The notes under the pieces: model-generated
The model's database searches: none
Told to the model about the DNA's origin: nothing
What the model saw: the letters and a program-made list of their open reading frames with translations, nothing else
Position numbers and translations under genes: made by a program
Assembly (NCBI GenBank): GCA_900548775.1
Contig: URLM01000002.1
Location: forward strand, 1-64,000
Length of the DNA: 64,000 nucleotides
Source: an uncultured Olsenella sp.
GTDB lineage: Bacteria; Actinomycetota; Coriobacteriia; Coriobacteriales; Atopobiaceae
Reading direction: 5' to 3'
Part shown: one piece after another, positions 39,749 through 49,936 of the stretch
How the letters are laid out: each line of letters starts with the position of its first letter
How positions within the stretch are numbered: position 1 is the stretch's first letter

Positions 39749-40040
39749 GGACGTATTTCGCGAGATAGAGAGCCTGCCGACAGCCCATTCGTGGCCGGAT
39801 GCGAGCGAAGGGGAACGGGAGCGCCGGGAGAAAATACTTAGAGGCATTGTCCAGCGCATTGTTGAGGATGGACCACGCAAGGCAGTAGCCTCCCCCGAAC
39901 GCGGGCGCCAGTTCATCCCGTTTGCCGCCCTTCGCGGCTATGACGAGATGATCGAGGAGACAGAACGTCACGCCGCCGACGCCGAAGGGGCCGACTTCGC
40001 AGCCACAGCGGAGAAAAACGCACCTCCGGTGCAGAATTGA
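39741..40040 (+). CDS. YolD-like protein, partner of the UmuC-like polymerase
   Basis: This 99-residue acidic protein starts at GTG 39741 (GGAGGG upstream) and overlaps the polymerase end by eight bases. The segment RGRQFIPFAALRGYDEMIEETER resembles the YolD family, small proteins found next to Y-family polymerases in Gram-positive bacteria. The last 11 or so residues and the stop codon lie inside the hairpin-repeat array (starting about 40005), so the natural C-terminus may have been replaced by repeat sequence. The family call rests on the PFAAL-GYDEMI block and the neighbour. Confidence 0.65.
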   Translation: MREDVFREIESLPTAHSWPDASEGERERREKILRGIVQRIVEDGPRKAVASPERGRQFIPFAALRGYDEMIEETERHAADAEGADFAATAEKNAPPVQN

Positions 40041-40420
40041 CGCCCCAAGGCGCATCTCGTACGGAATCCCGTCGGGGACCCGCGTTCGGGCGCCATATTC
40101 TCGCCGAAGGAAAGATTTCCGCAGCAGGTGCGTAGGAAAGTCCCTCTCGTGCACCATTTCTCGCCGGAGGACAAGTTCCCACAGGTGCGGCGGAGAAAAA
40201 CGCACCTCCGGTGCAGAATTGACGCCCGGAGGCCCGTTTCGTACGGAATCCCGTCGGGGACCCGCGTTCGGGCGTCATTTTCTCGCCGGAAGCCGCCTGC
40301 TGGCAGGAATCGTGTACGAAACCCCTGCTGCGGCGTCAGCTTCTCGCCGGAGGGCGCGTTCCAGCAGCAATCGTGCGCGAGACCCGCGTTCCGGCGCCTT
40401 CCCTGGAAACGCGGCCCCGG
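40005..40420 (+). repeat. Array of ~61-bp hairpin units, locus B
   Basis: About seven units in plus orientation. A block beginning GCGGAGAAAAACGCACCTCC occurs at 40008 and again at 40190, so a roughly 182-bp (three-unit) segment has been duplicated with few changes. Units carry TCGTACGGAATCCCGTCGGG and TTCTCGCCGGAGG. The array overlaps the end of the yolD-like gene and occupies most of the gap before galE; the rest (40421-40521) holds the galE upstream region. Confidence 0.8.
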
Positions 40421-40521
40421 CGCTCGCCACACCCCAACGCCGTGCACACATCAGCAACGTATACTGTCTTCCTGGCTTATTCGCCGCGAGGTACCTTGGC
40501 ACAAGACCCGAAAGGAAACCC

Positions 40522-41577
40522 ATGAGCGAAGCAAAAGACCCCAAGAACACCTGCGTGCTCGTCACCGGCGGCGCCGGCTTCATCGGCAGCCACACGGTGG
40601 TGGAACTTCTCCAAGACGGATACAAGGTCGTCATCGTCGACGACCTCTCCAACGCCTCCGAGAAGGTCGTCGACCGCATCAAGACCATCGTGGGCGACGC
40701 CGCTGCCGCCAACCTCACCTTCTACCGCACCGACGTCAATGACCGCGAGGCCATGAACGCCGTCTTTGACGAGAACCACATCGACCGCGTGATCCACTTC
40801 GCCGGCTTCAAGGCAGTTGGCGAGTCCGTGAGCAAGCCCATCGAGTACTACTCCAACAACCTGGGCAACACCCTCACGCTCGTCGACGTGATGCGCAACC
40901 ACGGTTGCAAGGACATCATCTTCTCCAGCTCCGCCACGGTCTACGGCGACCCCGACAAGCTCCCGCTCACCGAGGGGAGCCCCAAGAAGCCCGCAACCAA
41001 CCCCTATGGCTGGACCAAGTGGATGATCGAGCAGATCCTCACCGACCTCCACACGGCAGACCCCGAGTGGAACGTCGTCCTTCTCCGCTACTTCAACCCC
41101 ATCGGGGCACACCCCTCGGGACTCATGGGCGAGGACCCCAAGGGCATCCCCAACAACCTGCTCCCCTACGTCGCGCAGGTGGCGATCGGCAAGCGCGAGT
41201 GCGTACACGTCTTTGGCAACGATTACAACACGCCCGACGGAACCGGTGTGCGTGACTACATCCACGTGTGCGATCTCGCGACTGGCCACGCTGCAGCCCT
41301 CAACTGGATGAACGGCCGCACCGGCGTCGAGATCTTCAACCTCGGCACTGGCAAGGGCACCTCGGTCCTCGAGATCGTCAAGGCCTTTGGCAAGGCGTGC
41401 GGCAAAGAACTCCCCTACCAGATCGACCCGCGCCGCCCCGGCGACGTCGACGCCAACTACGCCGACTGCTCGAAGGCCAAGCGCGAGATGGGCTGGGAGG
41501 CCAAGTTCGACATCGACGACATGTGCCGCGACTCCTGGAATTGGCAGTCGAAGAACCCCAACGGCTACGAGGGCTAG
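40522..41577 (+). CDS. galE: UDP-glucose 4-epimerase
   Basis: This 351-residue NAD-dependent epimerase interconverts UDP-glucose and UDP-galactose for galactose use and envelope glycans. It shows VTGGAGFIGSHTVVELL (NAD-binding GxxGxxG), VIHFAGFKAVGES, SSSATVYGD (catalytic Ser) and YGWTKWMIE (YxxxK). ATG 40522 follows AAGGA by five bases; the upstream in-frame extension reads through the repeat array and is rejected. The polyprenyl synthetase gene follows after three bases. Confidence 0.95.
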   Translation: MSEAKDPKNTCVLVTGGAGFIGSHTVVELLQDGYKVVIVDDLSNASEKVVDRIKTIVGDAAAANLTFYRTDVNDREAMNAVFDENHIDRVIHFAGFKAVGESVSKPIEYYSNNLGNTLTLVDVMRNHGCKDIIFSSSATVYGDPDKLPLTEGSPKKPATNPYGWTKWMIEQILTDLHTADPEWNVVLLRYFNPIGAHPSGLMGEDPKGIPNNLLPYVAQVAIGKRECVHVFGNDYNTPDGTGVRDYIHVCDLATGHAAALNWMNGRTGVEIFNLGTGKGTSVLEIVKAFGKACGKELPYQIDPRRPGDVDANYADCSKAKREMGWEAKFDIDDMCRDSWNWQSKNPNGYEG

Positions 41578-41580
41578 GGA

Positions 41581-42639
41581 ATGGCCGCATCACCACGCAG
41601 CGACAATGGCCGCGCCTTCGCGGAATACCTCGCCGAAAAGCGCCCGGTCATCGAGGCGTACCTCGTCGGGCACGCGCCAACGCCCCTGCCCGACGAGACG
41701 TTCGCCGGCAACGACCTCTCGCGCTACCTGTATGGCCCCCTTGTGCGCTTCACGCGTTCAGGCGGTAAGCGCACGCGGCCCGCTCTGGTGCTGCTTGGCT
41801 GCGAGGCCGTGGGAGGGGACCCTTCGCGCGCGCTTTCGTCTGCCGCTGCAATCGAGGACTTCCAGTCTGCCGCCCTCATCCACGACGACATCGCCGACGA
41901 GGGCGAGATGCGCCGCGGCCAGCCCTGCGTGCACCGCACCGAGGGCGTAGGCGTGGCGATCAACGTCGGTGACCTCGGCATCGTTCGAACCTTCGCAGGC
42001 GTTCTCGAGGACGAGTCTCTCGACGGAGCGACCAAGCTGCGCGTGCTCGACGAGTTCGCGCAGATGGAGCAGCGCACCGTGGAGGGCCAGGCGCTTGACC
42101 TCGGCTGGGCGCGCGACAATCGCTGGGACGTCACCACGGGAGACTACCTCGCCATGGCCGCGCACAAGACCGCGTTCTACTCCGCCGCCTCCCCGCTCTC
42201 CATCGGCGCCATCTGTGGCGGCGGCACGGACGCGCAGGTGGATGCGCTCGGCTCCTTTGGCATGGACGCCGGCCTTGCCTTCCAGCTGCAAGACGACCTT
42301 CTCAACCTCGTGGGCGACGCCGAGGCGCAGGGCAAGGACTTCAGGAGCGACGTCACGGAGGGCAAACGCACCATGATCGTGTGCTGGGCACTCGAGCACC
42401 TTACGGGCACCGATAAGGACGAGCTTCTCGGCATCCTCTCTTCGCACGCGACGGATTCCTCGGCGCTCGACCGCGCGGTTGCGCTCATGGATGCCGCAGG
42501 CGCCATCGACGCCGTACGGGACTACGCGCACGGTCTTGCGGAAAGCGCGAAGCGAAGCCTCGACGGCGTCGAGCTTGTGGGAGACGCACGCGCCGTCCTC
42601 GAATCTATGGCAGACTTCTTTGTGGAACGCAGGGGCTAG
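41581..42639 (+). CDS. Polyprenyl diphosphate synthase
   Basis: This 352-residue trans-isoprenyl diphosphate synthase extends allylic diphosphates with isopentenyl diphosphate. It has GGKRTRPALVLL, the first Asp-rich motif HDDIADEGEMRRG and the second motif FQLQDDLLNLVGD, where the last Asp of DDxxD is Asn, a tolerated variant in actinobacterial enzymes. The product length is not clear from sequence. It is probably cotranscribed with galE and may supply lipid carriers for the envelope. Confidence 0.9.
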   Translation: MAASPRSDNGRAFAEYLAEKRPVIEAYLVGHAPTPLPDETFAGNDLSRYLYGPLVRFTRSGGKRTRPALVLLGCEAVGGDPSRALSSAAAIEDFQSAALIHDDIADEGEMRRGQPCVHRTEGVGVAINVGDLGIVRTFAGVLEDESLDGATKLRVLDEFAQMEQRTVEGQALDLGWARDNRWDVTTGDYLAMAAHKTAFYSAASPLSIGAICGGGTDAQVDALGSFGMDAGLAFQLQDDLLNLVGDAEAQGKDFRSDVTEGKRTMIVCWALEHLTGTDKDELLGILSSHATDSSALDRAVALMDAAGAIDAVRDYAHGLAESAKRSLDGVELVGDARAVLESMADFFVERRG

Positions 42640-42683
42640 TCCGGATGCTGCCTCGTGCCCACGACATCGGGGGGAACTAGGGT

Positions 42684-43601
42684 ATGGAACCTATTCGCGA
42701 GGGCGCGTCGGGCGCCGCCGTGGAAGACATCCAGGAGCGCCTGGGCTCGCTGGGATACAAGATCGACGAGGGAGAGACTGCCGAGAAGACCTATGGGCAC
42801 TCGACCGCAACCGCCGTCGCGCGCTTTAGGCTCGACCACGGCCTGTCGCTCGGCGAGGTAGTCGACACGGCTACCTGGGCGTCTCTCGTAGACGAATGCT
42901 ACCAGCTCGGAGACCGCACCCTCTACCTTCGCCTCCCCAACTTCCACGGCAACGACGTTCGTCAGCTCCAGGAGCGCCTCAACGTGCTGGGCTTCTCGTG
43001 CGGCGCGGTCGACGGCCAGTACGGCGCCCACACCGAGGCCGCGGTCAAGCAGTTCCAGGAGAGTGTGGGGCTGCTTGCCGACGGCATGGCCTTCCCGGAC
43101 ACCTTCGACGCCATCGACCGTCTGAAGCACGTCTGGGGCGGAAACCCCGCCGCCGGCCCGCACCCGCAGGGGGGCATGGGATTTGCCCGGGCGGCCGGCG
43201 TGCTCGAGGTCGTGAAGCTGTGCATCACCGGCGAGGACCCCATCTCGAGAAACGTCGCCGGGCGCATCTGGAACCTGGCAAGCGCAACGACCAACACCTC
43301 TGGCCTCGAGCTTGTTGACACTGCCGCATCCGACGCCTGCAAGGGCGCCCAGGCGGTCCTCGTGCTCTCTGCTGCTCCTCTGCCTGATGGCACCACCACC
43401 TCCAACGTGGTGATGGATGACGTGGACACGCTGCCGCTGCGCCTGCGCACGGCCGTCGAGAGCTCGCGCGAGAGCGTCCCCACCGTGCGCATCGAACTGC
43501 CTGTTGGCCCCAACTTCGAGGGAACCTTCACCATCAGCGACGCGCAGACCTACGCCGTACTGCTGCTCGACGCCATCTGCGCCGCCTTCGAGGGGATGTG
43601 A
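42684..43601 (+). CDS. Protein with two peptidoglycan-binding domains
   Basis: This 305-residue protein has two PG_binding_1 repeats: residues about 1-70 (REGASGAAVEDIQERLGSLGY) and about 82-145 (FHGNDVRQLQERLNVLGFSCGAVDGQYG). The C-terminal half (about 160-305) is an unrecognised globular domain with LVLSAAPLPDGTTTSNVVMDD. There is no signal peptide or membrane helix, odd for a wall-binding protein, so export by another route or a cytoplasmic role cannot be excluded. ATG follows GGGGGGA. It closes the galE run. Confidence 0.8.
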   Translation: MEPIREGASGAAVEDIQERLGSLGYKIDEGETAEKTYGHSTATAVARFRLDHGLSLGEVVDTATWASLVDECYQLGDRTLYLRLPNFHGNDVRQLQERLNVLGFSCGAVDGQYGAHTEAAVKQFQESVGLLADGMAFPDTFDAIDRLKHVWGGNPAAGPHPQGGMGFARAAGVLEVVKLCITGEDPISRNVAGRIWNLASATTNTSGLELVDTAASDACKGAQAVLVLSAAPLPDGTTTSNVVMDDVDTLPLRLRTAVESSRESVPTVRIELPVGPNFEGTFTISDAQTYAVLLLDAICAAFEGM

Positions 43602-43620
43602 GACGAGGGAGTTTCCCTTA

Positions 43621-43652
43621 ATGAGACAAGGGAGGCAGTCCCTATGTCTCAT
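43621..43652. repeat. TGAGACAAAGGG palindrome, copy 2
   Basis: The arms ATGAGACA(A)AGGGA and TCCCTATGTCTCAT pair around a five-base loop, 20 bases after the peptidoglycan-binding gene. A partial copy (TGAGACGAGGGAG) overlaps that gene's stop codon at 43599. Confidence 0.7.
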
Positions 43653-43670
43653 GTCAGCCGTCAGATATAA

Positions 43671-43703
43671 AACGGCCCCGGGGCAAATTTGCCCGGGGCC
43701 GTT
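43671..43703. terminator. Strong hairpin between convergent genes
   Basis: AACGGCCCCGGG and its exact complement enclose the CAAATTTG core, making a near-perfect palindrome between the convergent peptidoglycan-binding and glgP genes. Confidence 0.75.
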
Positions 43704-43709
43704 GCTATG

Positions 43710-43734
43710 AGACAAAGGGAAGCTCCCTTTGTCT
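43710..43734. repeat. TGAGACAAAGGG palindrome, copy 3
   Basis: AGACAAAGGGA and TCCCTTTGTCT form a perfect 11-bp stem around AGC, ending two bases before the glgP stop codon. Confidence 0.7.
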
Positions 43735-43736
43735 AA

Positions 43737-45998
43737 CTACAGGTGCCAGATGTCGTCGTTGTACTGGCGGATGGTACGGTCGGATGAGAATGCGCCGGAC
43801 TTCGCGATGTTCACCAGCGACTTCTTGCGCCAGGCGTCGCGGTTCTCGTAGTCGGCAAGCACCTGCTCCTTCTTCTGGATGTACTCCTCGATGTCGAGAA
43901 GCGCCATGAACCAGTCCTTCCAGGCCATGTCGTCGTGCAGGCGGCGCAGGCGCTCGGCGTTGCCTAGTGCGAGGAAGGCGGGGTTGGTGATGAAGTCCAC
44001 CAGGAGCTTCACGCCGGGACGCAGGTAGTGCGCATGGGCGTCATAGGCGTGCTCGGCGTACAGGCGCTCGACCTCCTTGGAGGGGGTGCCAAAGGTGTAG
44101 ATGTTCTCGTCGCCCACGAGGTCCGCGATCTCGACGTTGGCGCCGTCGAGCGTACAGAGGGTCACCGCGCCGTTGAGCATGAACTTCATGTTCGAGGTGC
44201 CCGACGCCTCCTTGGAGGCAAGCGAGATCTGCTCGGAGATGTCCGCAGCAGGAATCACGCGCTCCGCCGCGCTCACGTTGTAGTTCTCGATCATGACCAC
44301 CTGAAGGTGCGGCGAGACAACCGGATCGGCCGCAATCCAACGGGAGAGCAGCAGGATGAGGTGGATAATGTCCTGCGCGATGGTGTAGGCGGGCGCCGCC
44401 TTGCCGCCAAAGACGATGGCGAGCGGGCGTGCGGGAACGTTGCCGTTCTTGATGTCGAGGTACTTCCAGATGATGTAGAGCGCGAGCATCTGCTGACGCT
44501 TGTACTCGTGGATGCGCTTCACCTGCACGTCGATGATCGCGTCCTCGGGGATGCGCGCGCCCTGCGTCTCCCACAGGAACTCGCGCACGCCGGCCTTGGC
44601 CTCAGACTTTGCGTCGTCCAGGCGCGCGAGGACTGCCTCGTCGTCCTTGAAAGCGAGAAGCCCGGAGAGGTCGCAGGAGGTGCGCCAGCCTGTGCCCAGG
44701 ACGTCATCGAGCACGCTGGAGAGCGCGGGGTTGGCGTCCATGATCCAGCGACGGAACGTGATGCCGTTGGTCTTGTTGGAGAATTTCTCGGGATAGAGCT
44801 CGTAGAAGGGGTGCAGCTCGGTGTCCTCGAGGATCTTGGTGTGCAGCGCGGCCACGCCGTTGATCGAGAAGCCGTAGTGGATGGCCATGTGGGCCATGTG
44901 CACCACGCCGTCGCGCACGATGGCCACGGCATCGTTGCTGCCGTTCTCGGCACGCTCGAGCTCGTCCAGCTTGACCACGATCTCCGCTATGCGCGGGGCA
45001 ACGGTCTTGAGGCTCTCGAGTGGCCACTTCTCGAGCGCCTCGGCAAGGATCGTGTGGTTGGTGTAGGCCACCATGCGGCGCACCACCGAGACGGCCTCGT
45101 CGAGCTCGAAGCCATGAACGTCCACGAGCAGGCGCACCAGCTCGGGGATGACCATGGAGGGATGCGTGTCGTTGATCTGCACCACGGCGTAGTCGGGCAG
45201 GTCGTGCAGGTTGGAGCCGCGCTCGACAGCCTCGTCGAGGATAAGCTGGGCCGCATTGGAGACCATGAAGTACTCCTGGTACACGCGGAGCAGGCGGCCG
45301 GCGTCATCGGAGTCGTCGGGGTAGAGGAAGAGCGTGAGGTTCTTGGCGAGCTCGCCCTTGTCGAAGTCGATGGAGTTGACCGGCACCAGCGAGTCGTCAA
45401 CGCTCTCGAGGTCAAAGAGGCGCAGGCGGTTCTTGGTGGTGCGACCATAGCCCAAGACGTCAATGTCGTACAGGCGCGACTTCACCGTAAAGCCGCCGAA
45501 CTCGACGGTGTAGGCCTTCTCGTCCTTCACGAGCCAGTCCTGGCGGTCCAGCCAGCCATCGGGCTCCGCGGCCTGCTGCAGGTCAACAAAGCGCTGGTGG
45601 AAGAGGCCGTAGTGGTAGTTCAGGCCCACGCCGTCGCCGGGAAGGCCGAGCGTTGCGATGGAGTCCAGGAAGCACGCGGCAAGGCGGCCCAGGCCACCGT
45701 TGCCCAGGGACGGCTCGACCTCGCGCTCCTCGACGGCACCCAGGTCGTGGCCGGCGGCAGCGAGCTGCGTCTTAACGTCGTCGTACACGCCCAGCTCGAT
45801 GAGGTTGTTGGTGAGCAGACGGCCAATGAGAAACTCGGCCGAGAGGTAGTACAGGCGGCGCTTGCCCTCGTTGAGGGGCATGGTCGCCGCATGCTCGCGG
45901 ACGATGTCCTCGAGCATGGTGCAGATGGTGGTGTCGTCGAGCTCGGCGAGCGGACGGCCAAACTTCTCCTGGGAACGTGCCTCAAGATCGATCTTCAT
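43737..45998 (-). CDS. glgP: Glycogen/maltodextrin phosphorylase
   Basis: This 753-residue cytoplasmic enzyme releases glucose 1-phosphate from alpha-glucans. The pyridoxal phosphate segment EASGTSNMKFMLNGAVTL carries the Schiff-base Lys. EPSLGNGGLGRLAACFLDS, QINDTHPSMVIPELVRLL and KRIHEYKRQQM are also present. ATG 45998 (MKIDLEARSQEKFG) was chosen for its GGAGG 11 bases upstream; an ATG at 46052 would add 18 residues and cannot be ruled out. It is the last gene of the leftward maltodextrin operon, after malQ. Confidence 0.92.
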   Translation of the reverse strand: MKIDLEARSQEKFGRPLAELDDTTICTMLEDIVREHAATMPLNEGKRRLYYLSAEFLIGRLLTNNLIELGVYDDVKTQLAAAGHDLGAVEEREVEPSLGNGGLGRLAACFLDSIATLGLPGDGVGLNYHYGLFHQRFVDLQQAAEPDGWLDRQDWLVKDEKAYTVEFGGFTVKSRLYDIDVLGYGRTTKNRLRLFDLESVDDSLVPVNSIDFDKGELAKNLTLFLYPDDSDDAGRLLRVYQEYFMVSNAAQLILDEAVERGSNLHDLPDYAVVQINDTHPSMVIPELVRLLVDVHGFELDEAVSVVRRMVAYTNHTILAEALEKWPLESLKTVAPRIAEIVVKLDELERAENGSNDAVAIVRDGVVHMAHMAIHYGFSINGVAALHTKILEDTELHPFYELYPEKFSNKTNGITFRRWIMDANPALSSVLDDVLGTGWRTSCDLSGLLAFKDDEAVLARLDDAKSEAKAGVREFLWETQGARIPEDAIIDVQVKRIHEYKRQQMLALYIIWKYLDIKNGNVPARPLAIVFGGKAAPAYTIAQDIIHLILLLSRWIAADPVVSPHLQVVMIENYNVSAAERVIPAADISEQISLASKEASGTSNMKFMLNGAVTLCTLDGANVEIADLVGDENIYTFGTPSKEVERLYAEHAYDAHAHYLRPGVKLLVDFITNPAFLALGNAERLRRLHDDMAWKDWFMALLDIEEYIQKKEQVLADYENRDAWRKKSLVNIAKSGAFSSDRTIRQYNDDIWHL

Positions 45999-46070
45999 GT
46001 GTTGCGATACCTCCAAGTGTCGCGGTGACATGACAGAGTGGACGGTGGCCATGCGGCATCCCGCACTCCC

Positions 46071-47579
46071 CTATTCGGGAAGCTCAGGCTCCTTCGTGCC
46101 GGGAACCCGGTAGTAGGTGGTGGTCAGATCAGAGAGCTCTGCCTCAACCTCGGGCGTCACGGCGTCAGGCAGCATGCGCCAGCGCCAGTTCTTCCCCACG
46201 GTCGAGGGAGTGTTGATGCGAGCGGAGTTATCCAGCCCGAGAAGGTCCTGCATGCGGAAGATGCAGGTGTCGCTCACCGAGGCGGCAATGGCGCGGTTGC
46301 AGCCCTGCGCCACGGTCTCACCGGGCCCAAGGGCCAGGTAGCGCATAGTCTTCTCGCGCACGTCGGGCGTGGCGGTGTCCTTGAACCAGCCCATGGCAGT
46401 CTCGTTGTCGTGCGTGCCTACGTAGGCCACGGTGTTGGCAACGTAGTGGTGCGGAAGATCGAGGGAATCGCCCTCGGAGTCAAAGCCAAACTGCAGGATC
46501 TTCATGCCGGGGAAGCCCGTGTGCTCGCGCATGGCTATGACCTCTGGCGTCATGAAGCCCAGGTCCTCAGCAATGATGGGCAGCTCGCCCAGATGCTCGG
46601 CGACGGCATCAAAGACGTCGCTGCCGGGGCCCTTGGCCCAGCGGCCAAAGCTCGAGTCCGGCGCACCAAAGGGCACGGACCAGTAGGACTCAAAGCCGCG
46701 GAAGTGGTCGATGCGCAGGATGTCATAGAGCTCGAGGCTTGCGCGCAGGCGCTCGACCCACCAGGCAAAGCCGTCCTCGGCCATGCCCGCCCAGTCATAG
46801 ATGGGGTTGCCCCAGTACTGACCGGTCGAGGAGAACTGGTCGGGCGGGGTACCGGCCACGCACGTGGGGTTGCCCGTGGCGTCCACGCGGAAGAGCTCCG
46901 GCGTGGCCCACATCTCCACAGAGTCGCGCGAGACGTAGATGGGGATGTCTCCAATGACAAGGACGCCGCGCTCGTTGGCGTAGTCCTTCAGGCGCTTCCA
47001 GTGACGATAGAAGAAGTACTGCGTCATCTGGTGGTAGCGCATGCGCTCGGGGTGCTTGGCGCAGAGCGCTGCGCTCGCCTTGCCGCAGCTGCGGTACTGC
47101 TGCGGCCACTCGTAGTACGCCTTGAGGTCAAACTCCTCCTTGACGGTCATGAACTCGCAGTAAGGCTCGAGCCAGGAGCCGTTCGCCTCGCAGAACTCCT
47201 CGAAGTCCTCGGGCGGCGCTGCCGAGAAGCTCGGGAGCGCACGCTCGAGCAGAGCCCTGTGTCCGCGGAAGAGCGTGCCGTAGTCGACGTTCTCTGGGTC
47301 GTCTCCAAAGGGCAAGACAACAAGGTCCTGTTCGGTGAGGTAGCCAAGGCGAACTAGATCCTGGATGTCTATGAAGTACGGATTCCCCGCGAAGGCGGAG
47401 AAGGACTGGTAGGGCGAGTCGCCAAAGCTCGTGGTGGTGAGGGGCAGGACCTGCCAGTAGCGCTGATGGGTGCGGGCAAGGAAGTCCACGAAGTCATACG
47501 CCTCGCGACCAAAGGTGCCAATGCCCACAATACCCGGAAGCGACGAGACGGGCATAAGAACGCCGCTTGCTCTCTCCAT
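46071..47579 (-). CDS. malQ: 4-alpha-glucanotransferase (amylomaltase)
   Basis: This 502-residue GH77 enzyme rearranges maltodextrins so that phosphorylase can use them. It shows SSLPGIVGIGTFG at the N-terminus, GDIPIYVSRDSVEMWA, ILRIDHFRGFESYW (nucleophile Asp), PIIAEDLGFMTP (acid/base Glu) and YVGTHDNETAMGW (stabilising Asp). ATG 47579 follows AAGGAGAG; the longer frame to 47684 is unsupported. It sits between the MsmK ATPase and glgP, so import and breakdown of maltodextrins are linked. Confidence 0.95.
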   Translation of the reverse strand: MERASGVLMPVSSLPGIVGIGTFGREAYDFVDFLARTHQRYWQVLPLTTTSFGDSPYQSFSAFAGNPYFIDIQDLVRLGYLTEQDLVVLPFGDDPENVDYGTLFRGHRALLERALPSFSAAPPEDFEEFCEANGSWLEPYCEFMTVKEEFDLKAYYEWPQQYRSCGKASAALCAKHPERMRYHQMTQYFFYRHWKRLKDYANERGVLVIGDIPIYVSRDSVEMWATPELFRVDATGNPTCVAGTPPDQFSSTGQYWGNPIYDWAGMAEDGFAWWVERLRASLELYDILRIDHFRGFESYWSVPFGAPDSSFGRWAKGPGSDVFDAVAEHLGELPIIAEDLGFMTPEVIAMREHTGFPGMKILQFGFDSEGDSLDLPHHYVANTVAYVGTHDNETAMGWFKDTATPDVREKTMRYLALGPGETVAQGCNRAIAASVSDTCIFRMQDLLGLDNSARINTPSTVGKNWRWRMLPDAVTPEVEAELSDLTTTYYRVPGTKEPELPE

Positions 47580-47643
47580 GTTTCTCTCCTTCTCTCGTTC
47601 TGCGCTCACGCGCAGGCCGTCATCGATGTCGCTCCCGCAAAAG

Positions 47644-47677
47644 GGCCCCGACCCGTCCGAGAAAGCGGGCCGGGGCC
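47644..47677 (-). terminator. Hairpin after the MsmK gene
   Basis: The stem GGCCCCG-CCCG/CGGG-CGGGGCC lies 34 bases past the msmK stop codon. It may reduce read-through into malQ and glgP. Confidence 0.5.
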
Positions 47678-47710
47678 GCACCAAGCCGATGTCGCGGGAG
47701 GGAGGGAAGG

Positions 47711-48919
<1,209 letters not shown>

Positions 48920-48997
48920 GGTTCTCGGATTCCTTCCATTGGTTGCAGCCGGGGCCCGCGCCCCCGTGGTGAGCTGCGTGTCTTCGAGGAGGTCCCC

Positions 48998-49026
48998 CTC
49001 CGCGGGACCGGGGAGGCCCCGCGGAG
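48998..49026 (-). terminator. Hairpin between the permease and MsmK genes
   Basis: A 9-bp stem, CTCCGCGGG/CCCGCGGAG, lies in the 153-bp gap. It is probably an attenuator or mRNA stabiliser in the operon. Confidence 0.45.
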
Positions 49027-49072
49027 AGAGTGGGAAAGAGGGGACGAACTCAGACGAGCCTGGGTCTTTGGC

Positions 49073-49936
49073 CTAGCCCTTGACGGCGCCGGCCGCAACG
49101 CCCTTGATGATGTACTTCTGGCAGGAGAGGTAGAAGACGATGACGGGGATGATGGCCATGAGGATGATTGCCATGGTCGCACCGAGGTCGACCGTTCCAT
49201 AGCTGCCCTTGAGGTACTGGATCTGAATGGGGATCGTGCGGTACTGGTTGATGTCCAGGACCAGGTACGGCAGGAGGTAGTCGTTCCAGACCCACATGAT
49301 CTCGAGGATGCCGACGGAGATGAGCGTGGGCTTGAGCATGGGGAGCACCACCAGGAAGAAGGTGCGCACCGGGCCGCAGCCGTCGATTGCGGCGGCCTCC
49401 TCGATCTCCAGCGGGATTGACTTCACGAAGCCGACGAACATGAAGATGGCGAGGCCGGCACCAAAGCCAAGGTAGACGATGGGAATGGTGAACGGGGTGT
49501 TGAGCTTCAGGGTGTCAGCCGTCTTGGAGAGCGTGAACATGACCATCTGGAAGGGCACGACCATCGAGAAGATGCAGAGCGTGTAGATGACCTTGCAGAA
49601 CTTGGAGTTCACGCGGGCGATGTACCACGCCGCCATCGAGCAGCAGATGAGGATCAGCGCCGTGGAGAGCACGGTGATGAGGGCGCTGTAGCCAAACGCG
49701 CTCCAGAACGGGTAGTTGCCGAAGGTCATGCCGGTGATGAAGTTGGACCACCCGGCGAAGCTCTCCTCGGTGGGGAGGGCGAAGGTCTCGGTCTTGACGA
49801 AGGTGTTCAGCTTGAAGGAGTTGACCGCCACGCACACGACCGGCAGGACCCAGACGATGCAGATGATGGTGAAGACGATGGTCAGGATCTTCTTGTGACG
49901 CGCCTCGGATGCGAGCGCCTGTGGCTGGTTTGCCAT
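49073..49936 (-). CDS. CUT1 sugar ABC permease (MalG-like)
   Basis: This 287-residue inner-membrane permease has six helices and the EAA loop EAAAIDGCGPVRTFFLVVLP near residue 195. Its start overlaps the other permease as TAATG, indicating coupled translation of the heterodimer. The C-terminal LSCQKYIIKGVAAGAVKG is typical of MalG/UgpE-type subunits. Substrate specificity is inferred from the operon only. Confidence 0.92.
   Translation of the reverse strand: MANQPQALASEARHKKILTIVFTIICIVWVLPVVCVAVNSFKLNTFVKTETFALPTEESFAGWSNFITGMTFGNYPFWSAFGYSALITVLSTALILICCSMAAWYIARVNSKFCKVIYTLCIFSMVVPFQMVMFTLSKTADTLKLNTPFTIPIVYLGFGAGLAIFMFVGFVKSIPLEIEEAAAIDGCGPVRTFFLVVLPMLKPTLISVGILEIMWVWNDYLLPYLVLDINQYRTIPIQIQYLKGSYGTVDLGATMAIILMAIIPVIVFYLSCQKYIIKGVAAGAVKG

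Noticed and set aside
40219..40521. An N-terminal extension of GalE reading through the repeat array.
   Set aside because: The extension is repeat-derived, lacks a ribosome-binding site and precedes a standard GalE start with a good site at 40522.
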